Source: Isoetes taiwanensis (Eukaryota; Streptophyta; Lycopodiopsida; Isoetales; Isoetaceae). Taken from it: a stretch of DNA of 64,000 nucleotides. Below the pieces are notes generated by a model. It did no database searches, was not told the DNA's origin, and was given only the letters and a program-made list of their open reading frames with translations. Where the stretch lies: positions 1,338,001 through 1,402,000 of the forward strand of contig JAJEKV010000073.1 in the NCBI GenBank assembly GCA_021234155.1, in the 5' to 3' direction. Both the position numbers and the translations under genes were made by a program. Positions 46,903-56,657 of this stretch are shown here, one piece after another (position 1 is the first letter of the stretch; the number at the start of each line of letters is the position of its first letter).

Positions 46903-49236
46903 TTTTTTTTTGAGGAACGTGGGCCTTTATTACTCAAAAGAATACAAAGAGTACATGGGGGACTCAAAACCCAGTGGAGAAGATATCCACTAGAGCAACA
47001 CTACCCACCACATACATAACATGGAAAAGCAGAGAATACAGATCACCATGAGCACAACTGTTTGCTATGAGTAGGTGTGAATCTGAAGATATTGTTCCCA
47101 AATGACACTTTTGATGTCATCCTTCAAGGAAGAACATTTGTAAGCCTTCACAATGCGACTACGGGCATCGCTAAGCACTTGTGTATCTGAAAAGAGCTGA
47201 CCCTTGAAGATGAGGAGATTTCGTCTCTTCCAGATGGACCAGATGATCCAAGCAGATGCTAAGTGGAAAGCCCTCTTTGCCAACTTGTCCCAAGAACTAG
47301 GATAGACTGACAAAAGGACCTGCTGACTATTCAAGTCACAATGGAAAAGACTCATGAGCCACTGCCAAGCTGGTCGAACATGGTGACATAAGAAGAAGCA
47401 GTGCTCAATTGTCTCATCCCTCTGCGTGCAAAGAGGGCAGATCACAGAGACTTCTGGACGAAATCGATGAACAACAGTGTTTACCCGCACGCATCTATGA
47501 GTGATCTGCCACCATAAAATGGATAGCTTAGGATGAAGCAATTTATCCCATACCCATCGCCAGACTACTTTACGATGAGGCTCGGGGATAACTAAAGGCC
47601 ACTTTGGTGATGGAGGCAACACCTCAGGATGAAGCAGGACCACATACATCGAGTGCACCAGGTGCTCCTCCTTAACACTGCCATGAACTACCCAGAGCTG
47701 GGGAGCCACGTCTTGTGGGTGTGGAGGAAGTGTAGCAGCTATTTTTTCCCAAATGCTCCGGTCCCAACGAAGGAGAAGGAACTTCAATTTGAACTCATTC
47801 CACGTCAACAATCTTGTCTCATTATACCATGCAGATACCGTGAGCACACCTGCGGCTCGCCACCGACGTTGCGTCAATGGATGGACAGAATAGACCAGGG
47901 GACAATCTGCATGACCGTCACCCAAAGGGATCCACCAACAACTGGCTGTAGGATCTGTGTGGGCCATTGGATGGAACTGAAACAAAGTGCGCACAGTCTC
48001 CCAAGCAGTGAGCAACCCCTTGAGGAAAGGAGATGCATTAGGATATGGAGAAAGTGGATAGAATAATGCCCATGGGAGGAGAGGCTTAATGGATGGAGAG
48101 CCAAAGGAAATGCACCTCTGTAAAGACTGGTGAATGAGACGCAGACCTGGAGAATTATCAGCATTATTGAGAATCCGCCACATGAACTTAGAGATCAGCA
48201 CCTTGCTCTGGAGAAGAAAGTGAATCATCCCCAGCCCCCCACAAAGTTTAGGCATAATGCACCGGCCTAACTAACTTTAACATCAGCTCTTCTTCCGGTG
48301 CCACCCCGGATGAAGTTTCGACGACAAGGCGAACAATGAGCTGCATCTTTGACTGCGGTGCCAGCAAGATGGATGCCATGTAGACATGTGTACCACTCAG
48401 AACTGACTTTGCCACAGTTACACGACCAGCCATGGATAACTTAGCCGTGGACCACCAGAACAAATGCCTTTCCAACCCCTTAATAATGACATCCCACGCA
48501 TCACCAGATGAGAGGTGTATACCAACTGGAATGCCTAGAAGCTTAGTTGCCTTCCCATGAGGAAGAACCTTCCATGGAAATGCAACCACGTAAGAAGGCG
48601 AGACTGGAGAGTCTAGGCCCACGAGGCAGCATTACACTTTTGCCACCCCACAAAGATACCGAAGCCAAAGAGAAATCGTCCAACAAGGAAATGGCATTGC
48701 GCAAATTCGCGCTCATCAGCCATCAAGAACAAGAAAGTGTCATCGCATGATACCGACATGATCTCTTGTGAACCATTATTCATGGGAAGACCATGCAGGA
48801 TACCTTCCTGCACTGCAAGAGAGAATACCTGAGAAAGAATCTCCGCCACAATTGTAAAAAGCAACGGTGCCAAAGGACAGCCCTGGCGAATGCCACGTCC
48901 CACCTGAAAAAATGTTGATGGTTCTCCTTGAAAAAGAACTGAAGAACGAGCAGAATAATGAAGTTTCATAATATCTGTTGCGAACTGGGCACCAAAACCA
49001 AGACGTAAAAGGCACTGCTCCAGGAAACTCCAGTCAACACTGTCATATGCTTTTGCAAAATCCAGCTTCAAGTATACAATGGGGTAACCATGCATTCTAG
49101 CCCAATAGAGACCCTCATATGCTGCTGCCACATTATTCAAGATACACCGGCGAGGCAAGAAACCTGACTGCGTGGAGGAGATGGACTCGGTAAGCACGCC
49201 ACAAAGCTTCTGAGCAAAAGCTTTAGCAAAGATCTT
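46903..49236 (-). mobile_element. 5'-truncated LINE inserted in the gypsy pol
   Basis: A 15-bp target duplication TTACAAGTGGATCAT flanks it (46888-46902; 49237-49251). A poly-T run at its low-coordinate end is the poly-A tail of a minus-strand insertion. Removing it rejoins the gypsy pol in frame (GLQVDH then GKIAVLEKVK). The 5' end is truncated inside the RT domain. Confidence 0.95.
47065..49236 (-). pseudogene. LINE ORF2 C-terminal part (RT core to zf-RVT)
   Basis: Minus strand from 49236: KIFAKAFAQKLCGVL, STQSGFLPRRCILNN, YLKLDFAKAYDSVDW, GRGIRQGCPLAPLLF and SCDDTFLF (normally YADD) form the RT core. A frameshift near 48618 follows, then TKLLGIPVGIHLSSGDAWD and LSMAGRVTVAKSVLSG. A second frameshift near 48250 comes before PKLCGGLGMIHFLLQSKVL and the zf-RVT domain (LHPKLSILWWQITHRCVRVN, CPLCTQRDETIEHCFFLC). 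No endonuclease domain because of 5' truncation. It is related to the fragment upstream of GAD. Confidence 0.9.
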
Positions 49237-51634
49237 TTACAAGTGGATCATGGTAAGATTGCAGTCTTGGAGAAGGTCAAACCACCTACAAATGTATCAC
49301 AAGTGAGAAGCTTATATGGCCAACTCAGTTTTAGTAGGAGGTATTTGCACAATTTTGCTAAAGTAACCCAGCCACTTGTGGATTGTATGAAGCAAGGGCA
49401 GAATTTTAGATGGAAGGAGGATGCTCAAGAAGCATTTGAATGGTGCCTTGGACAGTTGAAAGAGAGAACTTTGCTGATTCCTCCAAGAATGAGTGAGCCT
49501 TTTCATTTATTCTTTACAGTTTGGGAGCAAGCTTTGGCTGTCACACTATGTCAGAAAAATCAGCAAAAGCATTATGATGTGAATTACTATGCTAGCAGGT
49601 TGTTAACTCCACAAGAGCAGAAATGGACTCATGTGGAGCATCTTGGGTTGGCATTGAAGTGGGCTTTGAACAAATTTAGACATTATCTTCTTCCTTCACA
49701 ATGGAATTCAGCAAATGTACAGTATGTCTACATTCATATGGATGTGAACCCATTGCCATGCATTTACAATAAGACTGTCCAAGATCCTAAGTTTACAAGA
49801 TGGGCTCTTATCATACAAGAATTTGAATTGAAGTATGTTAAGATGGCTCAAGGAGCTCATAATCCAAGTGCCTATTTGAGTAGTGGTGCTGAAATAGAAG
49901 AGGAAACAGACCAGCCAGTAACAGTTCCGGATAATGGCGTATTACAAGGCTTCATTGAGACGATGGATCTTTGGTATGCTAATGTCTACAGGTATTTGCA
50001 CGATCAGACTTATCCCTCATCATTTTCCAAGCAACAAAAGCATGCTCTTAGAGTACAAGCAGCTGGTTATGTGGTGCATGAAGCTATTCTTTATAAGAGG
50101 ACTATGGAAGGTCTCTTATTAAGATGTGTTGCTGGTCAGCAAACTCAGGATTTGTTGCAGCAAGCACATGATTGCCAGGGGCATTTTGCAGCCAGAACAA
50201 CAGCTAGGAAGATCCTTCATTGGGGATATTATTGGCCAACTCTTTACAAGGATACTAGAGACTTTGTTAGCAAATGTGAGAAGTGTCAAAGGCATAAACA
50301 GTTAACAGGCCATAATAATATGCCATTCCATCCTATTTTGAGTGTTGGTCCATTTCATATGTGGGGATTGGATTACATTGGGCCTATCAATCCTCCATCT
50401 TCCAAAGGTCATAAGTATATCTTGGCAGCCACATGTATGTTTACAAAGTGGGTAGAAGCAATTCCAGCGAAGCATGCTACAGAAAATACCACAGTAAGCT
50501 TTCTTTATCACAATTTGATTTCTCGGTTTGGTGTTCCAACCATTCTTTTGTCTGATCGGGGAACTCATTTCATGGGAAAAGTAGTAGCTCAGTTAACAGA
50601 AAAGATTGGTGTTCAACATGTACAAGCTTCTGCTTATTATCCACAGGGAAATGGGCAAGCTGAGTCTACTAACAAAATTCTGAAAGCTATCTTGGCCAAA
50701 ACAGTGAAGGATAATCAAAGGAATTAGCATGAAGCCTTGACAGGTGCCTTATGGAGTTTCAGGTGTACTTACAAGTTGGCTACTGGATTTACACCATTTG
50801 AATTGGTTTATGGAGTGCAAGCTGTGATGCCTATTCATTTGGACATTCCTTTATGTTCATTTGTGGAGCTACCTTATTATGAGAATTTGGGAGAAGTTCC
50901 AACTCCAAATCAAGTGCATAATAGGATGGATGATTTGTTGCAATTGCAAGAGATGAGACAAGAAGCAGCAGAGTTCAATATGAGGCATAAACAGAAAGTA
51001 AAGCTTATCAAAGACAAGTTACAAGTTGTCAATCCATTTGAGGAAGGGCAATTAGTGTTGTGCAGGACCACTAAGAAGCATTTATCCAAATTTCAAAGCC
51101 CATGGGAAGGCCCATTTCTGATTGATAAAGAGGTACCAGGTGGGGCTTTCTACTTGATGACTCCAGAAGGGGAATTGTTGCCTAATCCCAGAAATGGCAA
51201 GGATCTCAGGCCTTATTTTGAAAGAGAAGTGCTTTTCTAAAGGATTCAGATTTGGCATAGCTCCAATTACAGAGAATTTGTGGAGAACTTTTGGGTTACA
51301 GCAGGTCGTTTTTCTGTAAAAACAGGTGGTGACAGTTCAATAATACATGATGTATCCTACATTAAAAGATGTGTTTCGGCGATACGAATCCAACGAGCTA
51401 TGGTGCAGGTCAAACGGAGGTCTGGAACTCAAGATATCAGCTTTCAAAGTTTGCCATAGTTACGGAGGCTCTGTTTCGTCACTGTCATTTTGGAGCAGGT
51501 TGTTTGTATTAGTCATTTGGATTTGAGGAGGGTGTAAATGTGTCATTTGGGGTCATGTCCCAAGGACAATATTAGTATGTTTTGTTGTGGGTTCTCCGCC
51601 ACGGAGTGGCACATTTTCCCACTGTGGTCGCCAC

Positions 51635-51978
51635 TGTTGGGGTGATCACCAGTCACCACAGTCATCACCTGCACCACATTCACCACACTCACCACATTCA
51701 CCACTATTGAGGTGATAGTATACCGTATATGGAGTGATATACGCGCATGCACGCGTGCAGGATATTTGCACGTATGCATTGTGGGCATGATGACCACGGG
51801 ATTATCTGAGCAGAGAGAGAAGAACAGAGAGAGACGGTGTATTGAGAGAGTGTATTTTCCTTGATCTAGCTATGGAGATGATGATTCTTTGTGTTGTGCA
51901 TTGCCTTGTTCTGTTAGATTGAGCTTGGATTGTTGGGTTTTGCATCCTTCTTGCACGGTTAGAGTCCAGGCTCTAACA
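51635..51978 (+). repeat. 3' LTR of the gypsy element
   Basis: Matches 42579-42922 along its whole length by eye. Immediately upstream is TGTGGTCGCCAC, not a purine tract; GTGGTCGCCA is the exact reverse complement of the first ten bases of the primer site at 42926. Confidence 0.95.
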
Positions 51979-52940
51979 GCCAAATATTTTTGAGCTTAAG
52001 CATTAATGCTACATTGCTATTAATTGCTAGAGTGGTATTGGGCGTTACTGAAAACTATGGCCTTGCTCAAGCCCATGTCTGGCACTTGAAGGAATTTCTT
52101 TGATTCAATCGACTAAGTTTTGCAGGTTGTATGCAAGAAATTAAAAGCTTTCCTTTGCAGATATGATGTGGATATGATGTGGTTTAGTTGAAAGATAACA
52201 TGTTCGCTTCATGTTTGCTTGGCATCATGGTTTGTAGGTTATTTAAAATGTCTCAATAAAATGTCTGATCCAATGTATTATCAACCAATGTATTATCAGG
52301 ATTGTAATGTTTTAAAATCATATATAGTTTTAGTCGAGGTGCTACGTACTGTTTGTTATGCCTCATAGCCTCGATAGCCTCATGATATTTTTTTAAATAC
52401 TGTTTTAGAGTTGAGGTTCTATGCGCAGATAGCTCATAATATTTTTCACTTGTCGTGTTGCTATGCGCGCATAGCGTCGTGATATTTTTACAGTAACGTT
52501 TCTTGTAGTCGAGGTGCTATGTGCCCATACTGCAATGATGTTTAGGAGCCTTGTTGCCACGTTTTCTTTATTTCTACTTTTTGCAATGTGGTTTTTACTA
52601 TAATTTTCGTGGTCTTTTTGTTTTCGTATGTTATCCGAGTTTGTGGAAAAACTAACCATAGCTTAAGTTATTTCACGCTTATAAAATGCATGTGAAATTT
52701 AAAACATGTCTATGTTCTACTTTTTGACCACCCTAAAAAAGGCACATCCTAATTAAAATCGAGGACCATTTTTAGAATTGACCCCCCCAAAAGGGCGGTG
52801 TTTTAGGGAATCTTTGAAAGATGCTTTTTATTAGTGCAAACGCAAGTCATTAGTGTGTTTGCTAGGTCACCTTGTTCATTCCTTGTCGTCATTAACCTCC
52901 ATTGCTTGTCCTCGTTCCTTTCGAATACCATTAAACTAGT
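51979..52940. other. Right part of the older split repeat; no gene
   Basis: AT-rich. Contains the decayed CTATGCGCGCATAG palindromes (52433-52477) and the right arm of the 26-bp inverted repeat (52846-52871). The end of this stretch is the 5' flank of the RPA-like ORF. Confidence 0.5.
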
Positions 52941-54227
52941 GTGATAGTGCAGATGGCATCATCCAATGGCACCAAGCGCGCGATAAGCGGGGATTATATT
53001 GACATGCCCAATCCGAAGTCAACAAAAATGATCCAGAAATCAATTTGTTTGTTCGCTGTTCCTAGCAACGAGATGCATGTGCTCGTTCTAATCCAATACG
53101 GGAATCTGCTACGAGCAACATCCAACAGTTACAGGGCGTTGAATGTGGACGTCGTGGACAAGCATGCAATGCACACAATCATGGTAACTGTAGACAACGA
53201 ACGGGGCTTGGAATTGCACTTTCGGGTCTCCATATGTAATGTTGGTGTAAGGAAGAGAAATCCGTTGTATAAGTTCAGAGATTGTGTGAATACCATAAAG
53301 ATTCTAAGGAATACCGAGGTGGCATCCATCGAAGGGCCTGAGATTCTGCTTTCCTTATTGCCCACATATGGTCCAAACATACGGTCACTATTAAGCACGA
53401 CCCATGATCAACCCATATACATCAACCTGCTAGTTGTTATTGGCGGGATTAAAGAATATGCGATCCCTTGTTTGCTAGTCGCAGATGGATGCGGCAAAAA
53501 GGATGTTGCAGAATTGAAGTTCTGGCCTGAACAGGCACAGATGTTTGAGACTCTCAAATGCTTGTTTCTTTTAGGGCGTAAACCCGTTGTCTTATTCAAG
53601 ACCTTGAAGGCCAATACGTTCCGTGGCCAGACTAGTTTAACATCTGCGGAAGCTACAATGGCATTCACGATCGTAGAGGACGCAGTGTCAAGCTGGTTTC
53701 TGGATGAATTATGGTTTCCAAACGATGACATAGTGGCGACACTCGCAAACGAAGTCTTCGCAGCACACATTCTAGACAATATCAAGGCATATCTTCTGTT
53801 GCTAAAACTAAGCCAAAATTGTCCTCACTTGTCACCTTCTTTGATACAGCTTTCCACTAATCAAACATTTTTGGATGTGCAGGTCTCAGGCACATTGAGA
53901 TTGAATATAACTGGCGACAACAAGGTCGTGAAGACATGTAATGCTTGCAATAAGGTAGTGTCAGACACTCTCTGCGACACTTGCAGGAACAACGACATGA
54001 CAGAAGAGTTAACAATGTTTGGTGACATTGACACTGCATCCAAGACGCTACATGTCACGATGGTAGGAGCATTGCTTGACAAATTTCACGATTATCCATT
54101 AGGAGGTGCATTAGCTACAATGAAGGAAGATCCTCGATCATTGCATCAAAGCGTATTGAAGAGCCAGGGTAAATGCACGTTCAAGCTAAACCACAGACTC
54201 CAGATCATTGCCTTCAACGGGCCCTAG
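52941..54227 (+). CDS. RPA70-like single-stranded-DNA-binding protein, single exon
   Basis: 428 codons with no break. The middle part reads FWPEQAQMFETLK, then PVVLFKTLKANTFRGQTSLT, resembling the OB-fold DBD-B of RPA70 (KgarVsdFnGrsLs). A strand-rich segment follows with a C4 zinc motif, C-x2-C-x8-C-x2-C (CNACNKVVSDTLCDTC, about residues 333-348), inside an OB-like domain, as in RPA70 DBD-C. RPA binds single-stranded DNA in replication and repair. Length is shorter than a full RPA70 (about 600) and no N-terminal protein-interaction domain is seen. Single-exon RPA-like genes are carried by plant Helitrons, but no Rep/helicase is near. The alternative is a retroposed host gene copy. The upstream ATG at 52941 could be replaced by the next one (MASSNGTKRA, 52953). 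Confidence 0.55.
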   Translation: MIVQMASSNGTKRAISGDYIDMPNPKSTKMIQKSICLFAVPSNEMHVLVLIQYGNLLRATSNSYRALNVDVVDKHAMHTIMVTVDNERGLELHFRVSICNVGVRKRNPLYKFRDCVNTIKILRNTEVASIEGPEILLSLLPTYGPNIRSLLSTTHDQPIYINLLVVIGGIKEYAIPCLLVADGCGKKDVAELKFWPEQAQMFETLKCLFLLGRKPVVLFKTLKANTFRGQTSLTSAEATMAFTIVEDAVSSWFLDELWFPNDDIVATLANEVFAAHILDNIKAYLLLLKLSQNCPHLSPSLIQLSTNQTFLDVQVSGTLRLNITGDNKVVKTCNACNKVVSDTLCDTCRNNDMTEELTMFGDIDTASKTLHVTMVGALLDKFHDYPLGGALATMKEDPRSLHQSVLKSQGKCTFKLNHRLQIIAFNGP

Positions 54228-55600
54228 GCCCAAAACTCAACCCATAACTATTGAGCAACAAAAGACACGCCTTTGCATTTTTAAGTAGCTTTACTTTGCT
54301 TGCAACTTCCTTAGCAATCTTCTTTAATTTATAATATCGAGTTCTTCGTTCATGTCCTCAACAAAATTGACATGCAAAACAATTAACACTTCCTAAGTTT
54401 TTTTGCATCCCCCCTCCCCTTTTTTTTCTATTTGGATTCTTCATATATTGTTTCGTATGTTTCTAAGGATCCGACAATTCCACTATCTATTTCACGTGGT
54501 TCTTCATTCACATGGCACAATAAATGTAACTATGCCTCACTTTCATGCATTCATCGTCTGCAAACTCCAAATCCTAGAATTCAAATCAAGCATTAAGTAC
54601 CTGAATAAAACCATTAAAACAAAGCACGCATAAACAAAACACCTATAATCATCACCTACATAACTCCTTCATCAAGACCACACAAAGCAACGTACATTCA
54701 CTGGTCCAAACTTAAAACATAGAAATTGCACCAGACCCCCCGCATTAATGCTCATATATGGCTATCATTCCTGTTGGGGGGGGTAGGGGGGGGAGGGGGG
54801 GAGAGAGAGAGAGAGACCTTCATTTAGCTATGGAGATGGGGATTCTTGGATAGAACTTCATCAGTAACCAACTCAGGATACTCAAATGACCCATTTAGGC
54901 ATTTTCGTTGAGCCTCAATACTAACTTTAAATGCCTCGCAAATTATTTCCATAAACAAAATCAGAAACCCCTGATGCATTACAACTTACCTCAAGCTGCT
55001 AAAATGTTTCTATTACTTGTGTTAAAAAAAATTGCATAAACAACTTTATATTCACCTGCAAGCTATAGAGAACCCTTCGTCGTTTTCATTTTCTTGCACT
55101 TATATTAAAAAAATAAAGAATCCAATCTATGGGCATCATCTAAAATGTCAGCCTTGGAGTTGGAGTCAACAATGTCAAATTACCATTTGAGCGCGTTGTT
55201 GGGAGAATTGTTGAGAGAATGTGAAGGACAATGTGAAGTTCTTGCCTACACCAAACAACAATTCAGCATCAGCAAATCAATGTTCTACAATAAATGAGGA
55301 AGTTACATAAACATAAATTAGGAAATGAAAATAATGTGATTGTTCAGCAATTTTGTAGCAGATCACAAACCTGATGAACCAATTTCTCAGATTTCTATGT
55401 GAAGGAATGGAGCAGCCAACATGGTCTTAAAAATATTTAGTAGACTTGAAGGCAGCATGATGTTTGATATGCCTATGTACAACAATTGCTGGTTTGGAGA
55501 TGATCAATAGAGCAAACATAAATTCTGTGAACACATTTAAGCTTGCTGCAACAGTTCAGTTCTATCTAAGCACCAGAAAGCAGAGCCCTCATCAGATTGA
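54228..55600. other. No gene; G-rich/purine tract at 54775-54817
   Basis: AT-rich intergenic sequence. At 54775-54817 there are consecutive runs of G (8, 8 and 6 or more) followed by (GA)n, a strong G-quadruplex and triplex candidate. Otherwise nothing recognised. Confidence 0.6.
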
Positions 55601-56155
55601 AACTTGGTTTAGATGTTGTGTCTAAGGATCAGCAAGCACCTTGGAACATGGTCCTCAAGCAACTGCACAAATTCTGTTTCTAATTGGCAAACAATTTGAG
55701 ATCTGTTTCCTGTTTCTCCTTTTGCAAACTGATTGCAAGCTCTTGCAGCTGCACAAACTGCATAAATAGCATCCACTGCAGATCCATCATTTTTTGAATT
55801 CAGAGATACTTTACTGAGAGAGCTATGCAGATCAATCTTAGGCTCCCTGACCATAAAGGTATAAATATTATTTGCAAAGTTTGTCTAAGAACAGACTCAA
55901 AGATCACTTGCTGGGATATTTTGCAAAGCTTTGTCTAAGAACAGCCTCAAAGATCACTTGCAGGAAAATATAAGTCAATCATATGTTTGGACAACAGGAG
56001 GGATAAAAATATAATGGCATTCCGCTTCTAGCTTATAACAGCTGCCAGAAGGATACACCCTTCAGATTTCCGGGACAAAATAGAATAGAATTAGTTTTTT
56101 TATCGTCATATGTGAGATCATTGAATCATAACATCGAAAAACATTTTCAGCCCAT

Positions 56156-56227
56156 CGCCATCCGGGGGGTCGAACCCCCGACCACAAGGTTAAGAGCCTT
56201 GTGCTCTACCAATTGACCTAGGACGGC
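56156..56227 (-). tRNA. tRNA-Lys(CTT)-like, possibly a pseudogene
   Basis: Read from 56227: acceptor GCCGTCC pairs with GGATGGC, the anticodon arm CAAGG-CTCTTAA-CCTTG has anticodon CTT, and the T arm has the B box GGTTCGA. Defects compared with a standard plant tRNA-Lys: the D stem has a G-G mismatch (GGTC/GAGC) and the T arm is one base short (72 nt in total), leaving a six-base loop. No intron. Confidence 0.7.
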
Positions 56228-56439
56228 TCATGTTGATGGTTACACAAATTGGGACTCTAGGATCCGGCTGAGAACTGATCCTAATGCTAAATGCTCTACT
56301 TTTCTATACTTTGAGTTCTGAGCTTTAAACAATAAAAACCCAAAAATCTATGACTGGATAGCTGCATGTTTTAATAGGGAATAAATATTCTGGATAGCTG
56401 CCTATTTTAATAGGGAATAGAAATTTGATGAATGCTCCT

Positions 56440-56657
56440 TTCACGAATTTATTCACATCTCCATTTGCAGAGAGCTCATTTGCTTTGGCCCATAAGCACA
56501 ATCATATGTTTAATAGAATCCTCACCTCCAGTCATGTTGAAAGATTGAACCAATTTATTCACATCTCCATTTGCAGAGAGCTCATGTGCTTTTGACCATG
56601 GTACAATCATATGTTTGATAAAATCCTCACCCCCAGTCATGTTGAAAGATTAAACCA
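56440..56657. repeat. ~113-bp tandem duplication
   Basis: AATTTATTCACATCTCCATT ... GTCATGTTGAAAGATT is present at about 56440-56548 and again at 56550-56657 with about ten differences. On the minus strand each copy encodes NMTGGED.IKHMIV. Confidence 0.85.

Larger units (their letters stand above)
43113..51240 (+). pseudogene. Gypsy gag-pol, three in-frame TAG codons and a LINE insertion
   Basis: Gag starts MPKRSKKEIPLSSI (43113) and shifts frame near 43548. After that one frame holds everything to 51240. It carries CCHC-like knuckles (CEYCGSIGHSDTTC, CSRCQIKGHNDQEC), protease (ANIDTGSGVNVMPY, about 45050), and an Ser/Pro/His-rich repeat (45838-46068). RT follows (VRKPNNSIRVCIDYRDLNKA, VLPFGLTNAPATFQRAM, FIDDLTVF in place of YxDD), then RNase H/tether (49243 on). 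Integrase comes last, with H2C2 (HDCQGH...CEKCQRHK) and core D,D,E (WGLDYIGPI, LLSDRGTHFMG, GNGQAESTNK). TAG interrupts at 45577, 46558 and 50725; no TAA or TGA does. The last segment ends LRPYFEREVLF. Confidence 0.9.
42579..51978 (+). mobile_element. Complete Ty3/gypsy LTR retrotransposon
   Basis: LTRs of 344 bp at 42579-42922 and 51635-51978 (TGTTGGGG...CTCTAACA) show no difference by eye. The target duplication is GCCAA on both sides (42574-42578; 51979-51983). The primer site region is TGGCGACCACGGTGCTCG at 42926, 3 bp after the LTR. Order of domains is gag, protease, RT, RNase H, integrase, so Ty3/gypsy. It was inserted into an older repeat and was itself hit by a LINE (46903-49236). No clear polypurine tract precedes the 3' LTR. 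Confidence 0.95.

Noticed and set aside
45577-50727. TAG codons repaired by RNA editing, as in fern organelles
   Set aside because: U-to-C editing of this kind is organellar and the locus is nuclear; TAG in place of Trp would not be repaired by U-to-C.
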